Shown here one piece after another: positions 1 through 6,291 of a DNA stretch of 9,068 nucleotides (positions are counted from its first letter, which is position 1; each line of letters starts with the position of its first letter). The position numbers and the translations under genes were made by a program. The stretch is taken from positions 1 to 9,068 of the forward strand of contig JAUNUZ010000070.1 in the NCBI GenBank assembly GCA_030537915.1, given 5' to 3'. The DNA comes from Micrococcales bacterium. GTDB lineage: Bacteria; Actinomycetota; Actinomycetes; Actinomycetales; Dermatophilaceae. Under the pieces are notes generated by a model. That model ran no database searches and was not told the origin of the DNA. It saw nothing but the letters and a program-made list of their open reading frames with translations.

Positions 1-1257
1 GGAGATGCCAGCGCTCCGGCCCGCGCGATGATCTTCGACTCCGTCTACGACACCTATCGCGGCGTGGTCACCTATGTCCGCGTTGTGGACGGTAATCTCA
101 GCCAGCGCGAGCGCATCGCGATGATGAGCACGAAGGCGACCCATGAGCTTCTCGAGATCGGGGTCATTTCTCCCGAACCGGTGCCGAGCAAGGGACTGGG
201 CGTCGGCGAGGTCGGCTACATCATCACCGGCGTCAAGGATGTGCGGCAATCGCGCGTCGGCGACACGATCACGAATCAGCACAAGCCTGCTAGCGAGGCT
301 CTCGGCGGATACCGCGACCCCCGACCGATGGTCTTCTCGGGGTTGTACCCGATCGATGGCTCGGATTACCCGGTGCTGCGCGACGCCCTGGACAAGCTGA
401 AGCTGAATGACGCAGCTCTGGTCTACGAACCGGAGACGTCGGTGGCGCTCGGCTTCGGATTCCGCGTCGGATTCTTGGGCATGCTGCACCTGGAGATCGT
501 GCGCGAGCGACTTGAGCGCGAATTCAACCTCGATCTCATCTCGACGCTGCCGAACGTCGAATACGACGTGACGATGGAGGACGGCACTCTCATCGACGTG
601 ACGAACCCCAGCGAGTTTCCAGCCGGCAAGATCCGCGACGTCAGCGAGCCCATCGTGCGCAGCACGATCCTGACCCCCTCGGAATTCATCGGCGCGATCA
701 TGGAGCTGTGCCAGCAGCGCCGCGGCACCCTGCGGGGCATGGATTATCTCTCGCCCGAACGCGTCGAGATGCGCTACACGCTACCGCTGGCGGAGATCGT
801 CTTCGACTTCTTCGACCAGCTCAAGTCACGCACCCGCGGGTATGCATCCCTGGACTACGAGCCCGACGGCGACCAGATCGCCGACCTGGTCAAGGTCGAC
901 ATCCTTCTGCAGGGTGAGCAGGTCGACGCCTTCAGCTCGATTGTGCACAAGGACAAGGCTTATGCCTATGGCGTCGCCATGGCCGAGAAGCTGCGCAAGC
1001 TCATCCCACGGCAGCAATACGAGGTCCCCATCCAGGCCGCGATCGGCTCGCGCATCATCGCCCGCGAGACCATTCGAGCGATCCGCAAGGATGTGCTCGC
1101 CAAGTGCTACGGGGGCGACATCAGCCGCAAGCGCAAACTGCTCGAGAAGCAGAAGGAAGGCAAGAAGCGGATGAAGATGGTCGGCCGGGTCGAGGTGCCG
1201 CAGGAGGCCTTCATCGCCGCGCTGTCGAACGAAGCCGTCGAGAAGCCGAAGAAGTAG
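1..1257 (+). CDS. lepA: Elongation factor 4 (LepA/EF4), 5'-truncated by window edge
   Basis: LepA is a ribosome-associated translational GTPase of the EF-G family, linked to back-translocation and to ribosome biogenesis. The reading frame is open from base 1 ([17 protein letters not shown]), so the first in-window ATG at 28 is not the start; the G domain and true start lie to the left. About 418 residues remain of a family that is usually near 600. Seen in order are the domain II beta-barrel ([21 protein letters not shown]), the EF-G-like domains III and V ([61 protein letters not shown], written here as short landmarks), and the LepA-specific C-terminal domain with [19 protein letters not shown], which binds near the A-site tRNA in known structures. 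The C-terminus is complete and ends KPKK. trmB begins 3 bp downstream, suggesting co-transcription. Identification is very secure. Confidence 0.97.
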   Translation, partial: GDASAPARAMIFDSVYDTYRGVVTYVRVVDGNLSQRERIAMMSTKATHELLEIGVISPEPVPSKGLGVGEVGYIITGVKDVRQSRVGDTITNQHKPASEALGGYRDPRPMVFSGLYPIDGSDYPVLRDALDKLKLNDAALVYEPETSVALGFGFRVGFLGMLHLEIVRERLEREFNLDLISTLPNVEYDVTMEDGTLIDVTNPSEFPAGKIRDVSEPIVRSTILTPSEFIGAIMELCQQRRGTLRGMDYLSPERVEMRYTLPLAEIVFDFFDQLKSRTRGYASLDYEPDGDQIADLVKVDILLQGEQVDAFSSIVHKDKAYAYGVAMAEKLRKLIPRQQYEVPIQAAIGSRIIARETIRAIRKDVLAKCYGGDISRKRKLLEKQKEGKKRMKMVGRVEVPQEAFIAALSNEAVEKPKK

Positions 1258-1260
1258 CGC

Positions 1261-1998
1261 GTGACCGGCCAGAACGTCCAGGACCGTGAGGTCCTCCGAC
1301 GCAATACCGTCTCCTTCGGGCGTCGCGACGGTCGGCGTCAGGGGCAGTACTCGCGCTCGCCGCGGCCCGAGCTCGCGCGCTACGTGGTCACTCCCGACGC
1401 GGGGGAGCGCTCGACGAGTCTGGACCCCTCGTGGCGTTTGGAGCCGCCCGCCGCCTTCGGCCGCGTCGCGCCGCTCGTCGTCGAGATCGGCAGCGGGACA
1501 GGCGAGGCCGCGCTCGACTACGCCGCCGCTCACCCGGAGCTGGATCACCTCGCGGTGGAGGTCTACCGGCCCGGTGCCGCACGCACGGTAGTCCAGGCCG
1601 GGGTCCGCGGGATCCAGAATATCCGCGTCCTGGAGTCCGACGGGCGCTCGCTTCTGGCGACCGGCCTGCCCGCGGGGTCGATCGTCGCGCTGCATGTCTA
1701 CTTCCCCGATCCGTGGCCCAAGGCCCGTCACCACAAGCGGCGACTCGTCGACGAGGACTTCGTTGCCGATGCCGCGCGTGCGCTCGCACCGGATGGGGTG
1801 CTGCGGCTGGCGACCGACTGGGAGCACTACGCCCAGCAGATGCTCGCGGTTGGTTCGGCGTGTACCGACCTGGTCAATCCGCATGCAGCCCAGGGTTGGG
1901 CACCCCGCTTCGAGAGGCGGCCGCTCACCCTCTACGAACGCAAGGGCGTTGCCGCCCGGCGGCGCATCTACGATCTCGAGTTCCTTCGGCGCTCGTGA
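1261..1998 (+). CDS. trmB: tRNA (guanine-N7-)-methyltransferase TrmB
   Basis: TrmB uses S-adenosylmethionine to form m7G at position 46 of the tRNA variable loop; it is a cytoplasmic class I methyltransferase. The protein is 245 residues, normal for the family with a slightly long basic N-terminus (residues 10-40, RRNTVSFGRRDGRRQGQYSR). The SAM motif is VVEIGSGTGE at about 73-82, where many homologues have GFGMGE. The family signature FPDPWPKARHHKRR is at about 148-161, TDWEHYA at 185-191, and the C-terminal substrate motif TLYERKG at 223-229. The GTG start at 1261 lies three bases after the lepA stop, with a weak GA-rich stretch (GAAGAAG) upstream that could act as ribosome-binding site. The stop overlaps the next start by four bases (GTGA), so translational coupling to the MOSC gene is likely. 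Assignment is secure; operon membership is inferred from spacing. Confidence 0.96.
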   Translation: MTGQNVQDREVLRRNTVSFGRRDGRRQGQYSRSPRPELARYVVTPDAGERSTSLDPSWRLEPPAAFGRVAPLVVEIGSGTGEAALDYAAAHPELDHLAVEVYRPGAARTVVQAGVRGIQNIRVLESDGRSLLATGLPAGSIVALHVYFPDPWPKARHHKRRLVDEDFVADAARALAPDGVLRLATDWEHYAQQMLAVGSACTDLVNPHAAQGWAPRFERRPLTLYERKGVAARRRIYDLEFLRRS

Positions 1999-2645
1999 GC
2001 GCGGCCGATGCGGGGCGTGTGACCCACGTCAATGTCGTCGCCGAGTTGCTGCCCATCGGCACCCGCTTCGGCGGGGCGAGCGCGATCGACAAGCGTCCGG
2101 TGCCGGGCCCGATCGCCGTCCACGAGCTGGGCCTCGCAGGCGATCGCCAGGTCAACCGGCGCCACCATGGGGGACCGGACAAGGCTGTCTACGCCTACGC
2201 CCGCGAGGACCTGGACTGGTGGGAGAGACGGTTGGGACGCGCGCTGGCTCCCGGTCTCTTCGGCGAGAACCTCACGACCGCCGGGATGGCGGTCTCGGAC
2301 GCTGTCATCGGCTCCGTGTGGCGTGTCGGCAGCGACGGGCTGATGCTCCAGGTGACGATGCCGCGGACCCCGTGCGCCACCTTCGAGCGTCGGATGGCCG
2401 AGCCGCGGTGGGTCCAGAGGTTCGCCGCCGCCGGACGGATCGGCACCTATCTGCGCGTGCTCGCACCGGGTGCGGTGGCCGCGGGGGACGCAGTCGAGGT
2501 CGTCTCGTGCCCGGGGCACGCCGTGCGGGTCGACGAACTCTTCGCCGCGGACGATGTCGAACCGTTGCGCCGGCGTCTGCTGCGGGATCACCCCGCGGGG
2601 TCGGGATTGGCCGAACCGGTCCGGGCCCGGCTCGGTTGGTCTTAG
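1995..2645 (+). CDS. MOSC domain-containing protein, YiiM-like
   Basis: The 216-residue product is a MOSC (molybdenum cofactor sulfurase C-terminal) domain protein of the YiiM-like type. E. coli YiiM reduces N-hydroxylated base analogues such as 6-hydroxylaminopurine; whether this homologue shares that substrate is inference. Visible landmarks are SAIDKRPV at about 29-36, GLAGDRQ at 46-52, the signature HHGGPDKAVYAYARED at about 57-72, LFGENLTT at 88-95, and PRTPC at 123-127, whose Cys127 matches the conserved MOSC cysteine proposed to carry the Moco or sulfur ligand. The GTG at 1995 gives a 4-bp overlap with trmB and is chosen on that ground. An alternative in-frame GTG at 2019 (MTHVNVVAELL) fits the usual family N-terminus about equally well; neither has a strong Shine-Dalgarno. 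No ferredoxin or flavin domain is fused to it, so an external electron donor would be required. Confidence 0.87.
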   Translation: MSAADAGRVTHVNVVAELLPIGTRFGGASAIDKRPVPGPIAVHELGLAGDRQVNRRHHGGPDKAVYAYAREDLDWWERRLGRALAPGLFGENLTTAGMAVSDAVIGSVWRVGSDGLMLQVTMPRTPCATFERRMAEPRWVQRFAAAGRIGTYLRVLAPGAVAAGDAVEVVSCPGHAVRVDELFAADDVEPLRRRLLRDHPAGSGLAEPVRARLGWS

Positions 2646-2713
2646 GCGGGATAGACGCGGCGCCTACCGCTGCCCGGCGCAACAGCGATGGGCGCGACTG
2701 CAAGACTGAGCGG

Positions 2714-3967
2714 GTGCCGAGCGCCCCACCCGAAGCCGACCCTGCTCCCACCGACGGGCACCTGCCTAACGCCGCGCTGGCCCGTATCGCCGACGCGCCG
2801 TGGGGCATCTACCTGCACGTTCCGTTCTGCCGGGTGCGGTGCGGCTACTGCGACTTCAATACGTACACGCCCGCGGAGCTGAGCGGACCGCAGCTGAGTG
2901 GGGGCTCCGACAAGCCGCGCGCCGGCACGACGACGGCCGACTACCCCGACTGGGCCATCGCCGAGCTGGACCTCGCGACCAAAGTCCTAGGGCGGTCGGC
3001 ACGCCCGGTCGAGACGGTCTTCGTCGGCGGCGGTACCCCGACCCTGCTCGCGGCGGCCCAGCTCGGGGGGTTGATCGAGGCGATCCGAGAGCGCTTCGGG
3101 CTTGCGCAGGGTGCGGAGCTCACCACCGAAGCAAATCCCGACACCGTCGACGAAGCATCGATGCACAGCCTCGCCGCCGCGGGCTTCACCCGGGTAAGTC
3201 TGGGGATGCAGTCCTCGGTGAGCCATGTCCTCCGGACGCTGGATCGCACCCATGACCCTGCGAACGTCGAGCGCGCCGTCCGCGCGGCACGCGCCGCGGG
3301 GCTCGCCGTGAGCCTCGACCTCATCTACGGGACGCCGGGGGAGTCGCTCGGGGACTGGCGCGACTCCCTGACCAAAGCTCTGGAGCTGCAACCCGACCAT
3401 GTGTCGGCGTACGCACTCGTCATCGAGGAGGGCACTCGCCTGGCCGCACAGGTGCGCCGAGGTCTCGTCTCGGCGCCGACCGACGACGACGAGGCGGACA
3501 AGTACGAGCTGGCCGACGAACTCCTGGCGAATGCCGGATTCGGTTGGTACGAGGTGAGCAACTGGGCGCGCCGGCCGCAAGATGAGTGCCGCCACAATGT
3601 CGGCTACTGGCGTGGCGGCTCGTGGTGGGGTATCGGGCCCGGGGCGCACAGCCACGTCGGCGGGGTGCGCTGGTGGAATGTAAGGCATCCGGCGCGCTAC
3701 GCCCAGCAGCTCGCGTCCGGTGCCTCCCCCGGAGAGGGACGCGAGGTGCTCACCGACGCTCAGCGTTATGAGGAGACCGTGCTACTCGTCATCCGCCTGG
3801 CCACGGGACTGCCGGTTGCCGCGCTGGACCCCGCAGGCCGCGCGGCCGTCCCCGCTCTGGTCGGGGACGGCCTCGTCACCCGGCAGGGGGACGGTGACCG
3901 CCTCGTGCTCACGCTGCGCGGTCGGCTACTCACGGATACGGTGGTCCGGCGCCTCCTGGGCTTCTGA
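2714..3967 (+). CDS. hemW: Radical SAM family heme chaperone HemW
   Basis: HemW resembles coproporphyrinogen III dehydrogenase HemN but in studied cases binds heme and delivers it to target proteins. The 417-residue product carries the radical-SAM cluster motif CRVRCGYC with Cys39, Cys43 and Cys46 (CX3CX2C), followed by DFNTY. The fourth nearby cysteine of genuine HemN (CX3CX2CXC) is absent, which favours HemW. GGGTPT is at 105-110, TTEANPDT at about 137-144, SLGMQS at 162-167, and the HemW heme-site motif HNVGYW at 294-299. A C-terminal HemN-type domain follows. The GTG at 2714 is chosen because its N-terminus (VPSAPPEADPAPTDGHLP) matches actinobacterial HemW starts; the frame stays open far upstream, but that stretch overlaps the MOSC gene and is spurious. 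The Shine-Dalgarno is weak. The gene sits 68 bp after the MOSC gene, and its last codons form one arm of a long hairpin. Confidence 0.95.
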   Translation: MPSAPPEADPAPTDGHLPNAALARIADAPWGIYLHVPFCRVRCGYCDFNTYTPAELSGPQLSGGSDKPRAGTTTADYPDWAIAELDLATKVLGRSARPVETVFVGGGTPTLLAAAQLGGLIEAIRERFGLAQGAELTTEANPDTVDEASMHSLAAAGFTRVSLGMQSSVSHVLRTLDRTHDPANVERAVRAARAAGLAVSLDLIYGTPGESLGDWRDSLTKALELQPDHVSAYALVIEEGTRLAAQVRRGLVSAPTDDDEADKYELADELLANAGFGWYEVSNWARRPQDECRHNVGYWRGGSWWGIGPGAHSHVGGVRWWNVRHPARYAQQLASGASPGEGREVLTDAQRYEETVLLVIRLATGLPVAALDPAGRAAVPALVGDGLVTRQGDGDRLVLTLRGRLLTDTVVRRLLGF

Positions 3968-3989
3968 CCACGGTCTAGAAGCCCAGGAG
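3953..3989 (+). terminator. 13-bp perfect hairpin at the hemW stop codon
   Basis: CTCCTGGGCTTCT (3953-3965) is exactly inverted as AGAAGCCCAGGAG (3977-3989), separated by 11 nt. The left arm is the end of the hemW coding sequence, and the first T of the TGA stop (3965-3967) is its last paired base. No T-run follows, so it is not a canonical intrinsic terminator, but U-tract-poor hairpins are common at actinobacterial gene ends. A perfect inverted repeat has the same form on both strands, and the gap lies between convergent genes, so a bidirectional terminator or 3'-end stabiliser is the likeliest role. The inverted repeat is direct observation; the function is inferred. Confidence 0.65.
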
Positions 3990-4032
3990 CACCAGACCGC
4001 TCGCAAATGGGTGGCGGGTGGCTCCGCTGGTG

Positions 4033-4053
4033 GCGTCTCAGCTCACGAGACGC
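4033..4053 (-). terminator. 7-bp hairpin enclosing the DUF4870 gene stop codon
   Basis: GCGTCTC (4033-4039) is exactly inverted as GAGACGC (4047-4053) with a 7-nt loop. Read on the minus strand, the last sense codons form the first arm and loop, and the TGA stop (4040-4038) spans the loop edge and second arm. There is no T-run downstream on that strand. It probably marks the 3' end of the DUF4870 transcript and faces the larger hemW hairpin 43 bp away. It is short enough that chance cannot be ruled out. Confidence 0.4.
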
Positions 4054-4454
4054 AGGGTCCACGGGTAGGCGTAGCGCTCGCCCTGGCTCGCCTTGATGGC
4101 ACCCCGCACATGGCAGACGACCATGCCGATGGCGATGACGGGGACGAGGGGTAGGCCGATGATCGTGATTGCCGCGATGACGCTCGCGATGCTCCAGGTG
4201 ATCTCGAAGTTGAGGGCGTCCTTGGCGGCACGCTGGGCGAACGGCTTGTCCTTGGTCACCAGCATCATGAGCAGCGGTCCAAGGACGCTCCAGCCGGGCA
4301 ACATGGTGACAGCCGACAGGAGCGCCGGCACGAACGCCGACAGGTGCGAGCCGACGGCCCAGTTCTTTTCGACGGTGGCGATGGTCATGGGGTCGATCCC
4401 CAAAGGATTCACACCGGTCGGTTGGTGGGATGGATAGGTGGGGTGCTGGTCCAT
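4038..4454 (-). CDS. DUF4870 domain-containing small membrane protein
   Basis: The 138-residue protein matches the DUF4870 (Tic20-like) family, small bacterial inner-membrane proteins of unknown function. Residues 1-22 are a hydrophilic Pro/His-rich tail (MDQHPTYPSHQPTGVNPLG). A short hydrophobic segment follows W32 (about 37-66, interrupted by LPGW), then a polar loop with KDKPFAQRAAKDALNFEI at about 68-85, the most recognisable family motif. A long hydrophobic stretch at about 86-116 could form two helices, and the C-terminus reads GERYAYPWTLRLV, as in many relatives. There is no signal peptide or catalytic motif. The ATG at 4454 has an AAGGG Shine-Dalgarno 8 nt upstream. The gene converges on hemW and has a 155-bp upstream gap, so it is probably transcribed alone. 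Family assignment is good; function is unknown. Confidence 0.87.
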   Translation of the reverse strand: MDQHPTYPSHQPTGVNPLGIDPMTIATVEKNWAVGSHLSAFVPALLSAVTMLPGWSVLGPLLMMLVTKDKPFAQRAAKDALNFEITWSIASVIAAITIIGLPLVPVIAIGMVVCHVRGAIKASQGERYAYPWTLRLVS

Positions 4455-4609
4455 GGCTGACGCCCTTCTCGTGATGGTGAACCGTCGTTGCCACCAGTAG
4501 ATCGCGTGGGCGGCCCGCTGAATACGTTGTCCACCGGGAATCAGGGGGGAATCAGGCCTGTTCAGGGTCGTCCCGGAGCCGTCCTCGTGGCGCGCTGAGG
4601 TCGTGCAGT
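4455..4609. other. 155-bp intergenic gap between the SDR and DUF4870 genes
   Basis: This gap should contain the 3' end of the SDR transcript and the promoter of the DUF4870 gene, both on the minus strand. I see no gene in it. It holds phased TCAGG repeats (4536-4567) and an 8-bp palindrome CAGGCCTG (4553-4560). No convincing -35/-10 pair was found: TGGACA on the minus strand near 4530 resembles a -35 but has no -10 at suitable spacing. Confidence 0.5.
4536..4567. repeat. Helically phased TCAGG repeats
   Basis: GGGAATCAGG occurs exactly twice (4536-4545 and 4547-4556), with a period of 11. A third partial copy, TTCAGGG, follows at 4561-4567, so the core TCAGG recurs at 4541, 4552 and 4562, spaced 11 and 10 bp or about one helical turn. 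The array lies roughly 80-110 bp upstream of the DUF4870 start, where a regulator-binding site would be plausible. The repeat is seen directly; any binding role is inferred. Confidence 0.55.
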
Positions 4610-4619
4610 TCAGCTGAAC
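4608..4619 (-). repeat. 12-bp palindrome over the SDR gene stop codon
   Basis: GTTCAGCTGAAC at 4608-4619 is a perfect palindrome containing the SDR stop codon (TGA at 4612-4610 on the minus strand). With no unpaired centre it would make only a short, tight RNA hairpin, so it is a weak terminator candidate at best. A GCAGTTCA half-element at 4605-4612 recurs at 4630-4637 inside the gene. Confidence 0.35.
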
Positions 4620-5278
4620 GCTGAGCTGGGCAGTTCACGCTCGTTACCAACGATCGCCTTCACGATCCGCTCGGCCACCGCATCCGGGTCGGCTCCTTCG
4701 GGCATCTTCGGGGCGATGCCTGCGATAGCCCGCCCGGCCAGGCCCGTCTCGGTGTGCGGCGGACGAATGTCCAGCACCCGGATCTTGCTCTTGCGCGCCT
4801 CCTTCGCTGCTGCGAGGAAGAGGGCCGACGCGGCGGCCTTGACCGCCGAGTAGGTCGCCATCCCGGCCACCGGTTGCTCGGCGAGCACGGCGCTGATCCC
4901 GGCGACGACGCCGCCAGGCTCGAGCACCGGTAGAGCCGTCCGCAACAGGCGCAGCGGCCCGAGGAAGTCAACGAGGACCAGGTCGTCGACGGTGTCGTCA
5001 TCGATCTCGGCGAGCGCGCCGAACGCGGCGATGCCGGCCGCGATGACGAGCCCGTCGAGGTGGCCGTGCTGTGCCATCGCGGCGTCGATGATGCGCTGCG
5101 CGGCGTCGGGTTCGCGCAGGTCTGCGGAGACGGTGTGGGCGCCCTCGATCGGCGAGTCCGCTGAGCGGACGGCGAGGGTCAGCGAGGCCCCGGCGTCGGA
5201 GAGTCGCTGGGCGATGCGGGAGCCGAGGGCACCGGAGGCGCCGACGACGACGAAGACCTTGCCATCCAGATCAGCCAT
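4610..5278 (-). CDS. Short-chain dehydrogenase/reductase (SDR family)
   Basis: The 222-residue product is a classical-size SDR oxidoreductase with a Rossmann fold. The nucleotide-binding motif is VVVGASGALGS (about 10-20), DL for the adenine-ring pocket is at 53-54, the catalytic serine is probably Ser129 (GISAV), and the YxxxK motif is Tyr143-Ser-Ala-Val-Lys147. Two normally conserved sites differ: NAG reads AAG (80-82), and the asparagine of the catalytic tetrad in the VNLxGP region appears as Asp104 (VDFLGPLRLL). The substrate cannot be predicted. The ATG at 5278 places the Rossmann strand at residue 8; a longer TTG-started form from 5317 adds an unlikely basic tail. No Shine-Dalgarno precedes the ATG, but CACAAT six bases upstream could be a -10, fitting a leaderless mRNA. 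It follows nadC by 170 bp, so it need not belong to the nad operon. Confidence 0.85.
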   Translation of the reverse strand: MADLDGKVFVVVGASGALGSRIAQRLSDAGASLTLAVRSADSPIEGAHTVSADLREPDAAQRIIDAAMAQHGHLDGLVIAAGIAAFGALAEIDDDTVDDLVLVDFLGPLRLLRTALPVLEPGGVVAGISAVLAEQPVAGMATYSAVKAAASALFLAAAKEARKSKIRVLDIRPPHTETGLAGRAIAGIAPKMPEGADPDAVAERIVKAIVGNERELPSSAFS

Positions 5279-5448
5279 GCAGACATTGTGCCGGTTTCGA
5301 CGGCTTCTGCGGCTCAAGGGGGCGCTGTCATGCAGTTCCGTCTACTGGGCCACCACGTGCGGGCGTACCGGGGTGACCTTCACTCTCGTATCTGCGGGGA
5401 GCTCTCCAGGTGCGGTCTGCGGTGACGGATGTTGCGCGTCCCGCCCCG
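5279..5448. other. 170-bp gap between nadC and the SDR gene
   Basis: This is the largest non-coding gap in the window. No plausible small gene was seen. It should contain the nad operon 3' end and the SDR promoter, both on the minus strand. Near the SDR start is a possible -10 (5285-5290). In the middle is GTGACCTTCAC (5373-5383), an interrupted palindrome GTGA-N3-TCAC that could be a half-turn operator but is short enough to be chance. No strong terminator hairpin was found just after nadC. Confidence 0.45.
5285..5290 (-). promoter_or_regulatory. Candidate -10 element for a leaderless SDR mRNA
   Basis: The minus strand reads CACAAT, then six bases, then the SDR ATG at 5278. A -10 in this position would start transcription at or near the A of the ATG, consistent with the lack of a Shine-Dalgarno and with how common leaderless mRNAs are in actinobacteria. 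The best -35-like hexamer, TTGAGC at 5317-5312, is 21 nt away, which is too far for a standard promoter. This is a weak call. Confidence 0.3.
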
Positions 5449-6291
5449 TCAGTCCACCGCGTCCAGGCCGACGTCGAGAACGGGCGCGCTGTGCGTCAGC
5501 CACCCCGCGCTGATGAGATCGACGCCGGAGGCCGCCAGTGCGGCGACCGTCTCCTGGGTGACCCGGCCGGAGGCTTCGGTGATCAGCCGTCCCGCGACCC
5601 GCCGGACCGCCTCCGCTAACTGCGCAGGGGTCATATTGTCCAGGAGCACCGCGTCGGCGTCACAGTCGAGAAGCTCGTCGAGCTGTTCGAGCGTGTCGAC
5701 CTCCACCTCGATTTTCACGAGGTGTCCCACGGCTTCGCGGGCCGCTCGCACGGCCGCCGTGATACCCCCGGCATAGGCGATGTGGTTGTCCTTGATGAGG
5801 ATCGCGTCGTCGAGGCCGAAGCGGTGGTTGTGACCACCTCCCGCGCGAACCGCGTCCTTCTCAAGGCTGCGTAGCCCGGGGGTTGTCTTGCGGGTGTCGC
5901 AGATCCGCGTCGTGCTTCCCGAGACCGCCTGCACCAATCCCGACGTCGCGCTGGCGACTCCGGACAGGTGGCCGAGGAAGTTCAGGGCGACCCGTTCACC
6001 GGTCAGCAGGCTGCGGGCGCTGCCGCGCACGGTGCCGATCCGGCTCCCCGGCCCGACCCGGCTGCCGTCCGGCAGGTCGATCCTGACCTCAACGTCGGGG
6101 TCCAGCAGGGTCCACGCCAGCACCGCGCAGTCCGTCCCGGACACGACGCCGTGGTCCCGCGCGACGATCGCGAGAGTGGCTTGCCGATCGCTGGAGACCG
6201 TCGCCTGGGTCGTGAGGTCCCCGGCGCGGCCGAGGTCCTCCAACAGTGCGGTGCGCACGATCGGCTCCAGCATCACGCGGGGAAGGGTCAT
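5449..6291 (-). CDS. nadC: Nicotinate-nucleotide pyrophosphorylase (carboxylating), NadC
   Basis: NadC (quinolinate phosphoribosyltransferase) converts quinolinate and PRPP to nicotinate mononucleotide, CO2 and PPi, the last step of de novo pyridine synthesis before the shared NAD route. The 280-residue length is typical. Landmarks are LLEDLGRAGDLTT (about 16-28), ERVALNFLGHLSG (99-111), TRKTTPGLR (133-141), AGGGHNHRFGLDD (150-162), LIKDNH (165-170), EVEVDT (195-200) and AVLLDNM (214-220), which together supply the Arg, His, Lys, Glu and Asp residues of the phosphate- and quinolinate-binding site. The C-terminus carries SAGWLTHSAPVLDVGLD. No truncation or missing core residue is seen. The ATG at 6291 overlaps the nadB stop by four bases (ATGA) and has GGAG six bases upstream inside nadB, so the pair is probably translationally coupled. 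It is the last gene of nadABC. Confidence 0.96.
   Translation of the reverse strand: MTLPRVMLEPIVRTALLEDLGRAGDLTTQATVSSDRQATLAIVARDHGVVSGTDCAVLAWTLLDPDVEVRIDLPDGSRVGPGSRIGTVRGSARSLLTGERVALNFLGHLSGVASATSGLVQAVSGSTTRICDTRKTTPGLRSLEKDAVRAGGGHNHRFGLDDAILIKDNHIAYAGGITAAVRAAREAVGHLVKIEVEVDTLEQLDELLDCDADAVLLDNMTPAQLAEAVRRVAGRLITEASGRVTQETVAALAASGVDLISAGWLTHSAPVLDVGLDAVD

Noticed and set aside
826..1884. A 352-codon minus-strand open frame across lepA and trmB
   Set aside because: It spans the junction of two secure genes on the other strand and has no family resemblance; it is a composition artefact.
1431..1994. Upstream extension of the MOSC frame within trmB
   Set aside because: It overlaps trmB out of frame and shows no homology; the GTG at 1995 is the reasonable start.
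1694..2713. Upstream extension of the hemW frame through trmB and the MOSC gene
   Set aside because: The translation is Arg/Gly/Pro-rich noise until the GTG at 2714, after which HemW homology begins; no fusion is supported.
5373..5383. GTGACCTTCAC as a regulator operator
   Set aside because: Four-base arms with a 3-bp spacer are likely by chance in 170 bp of GC-rich DNA, and no partner site or promoter was found nearby.
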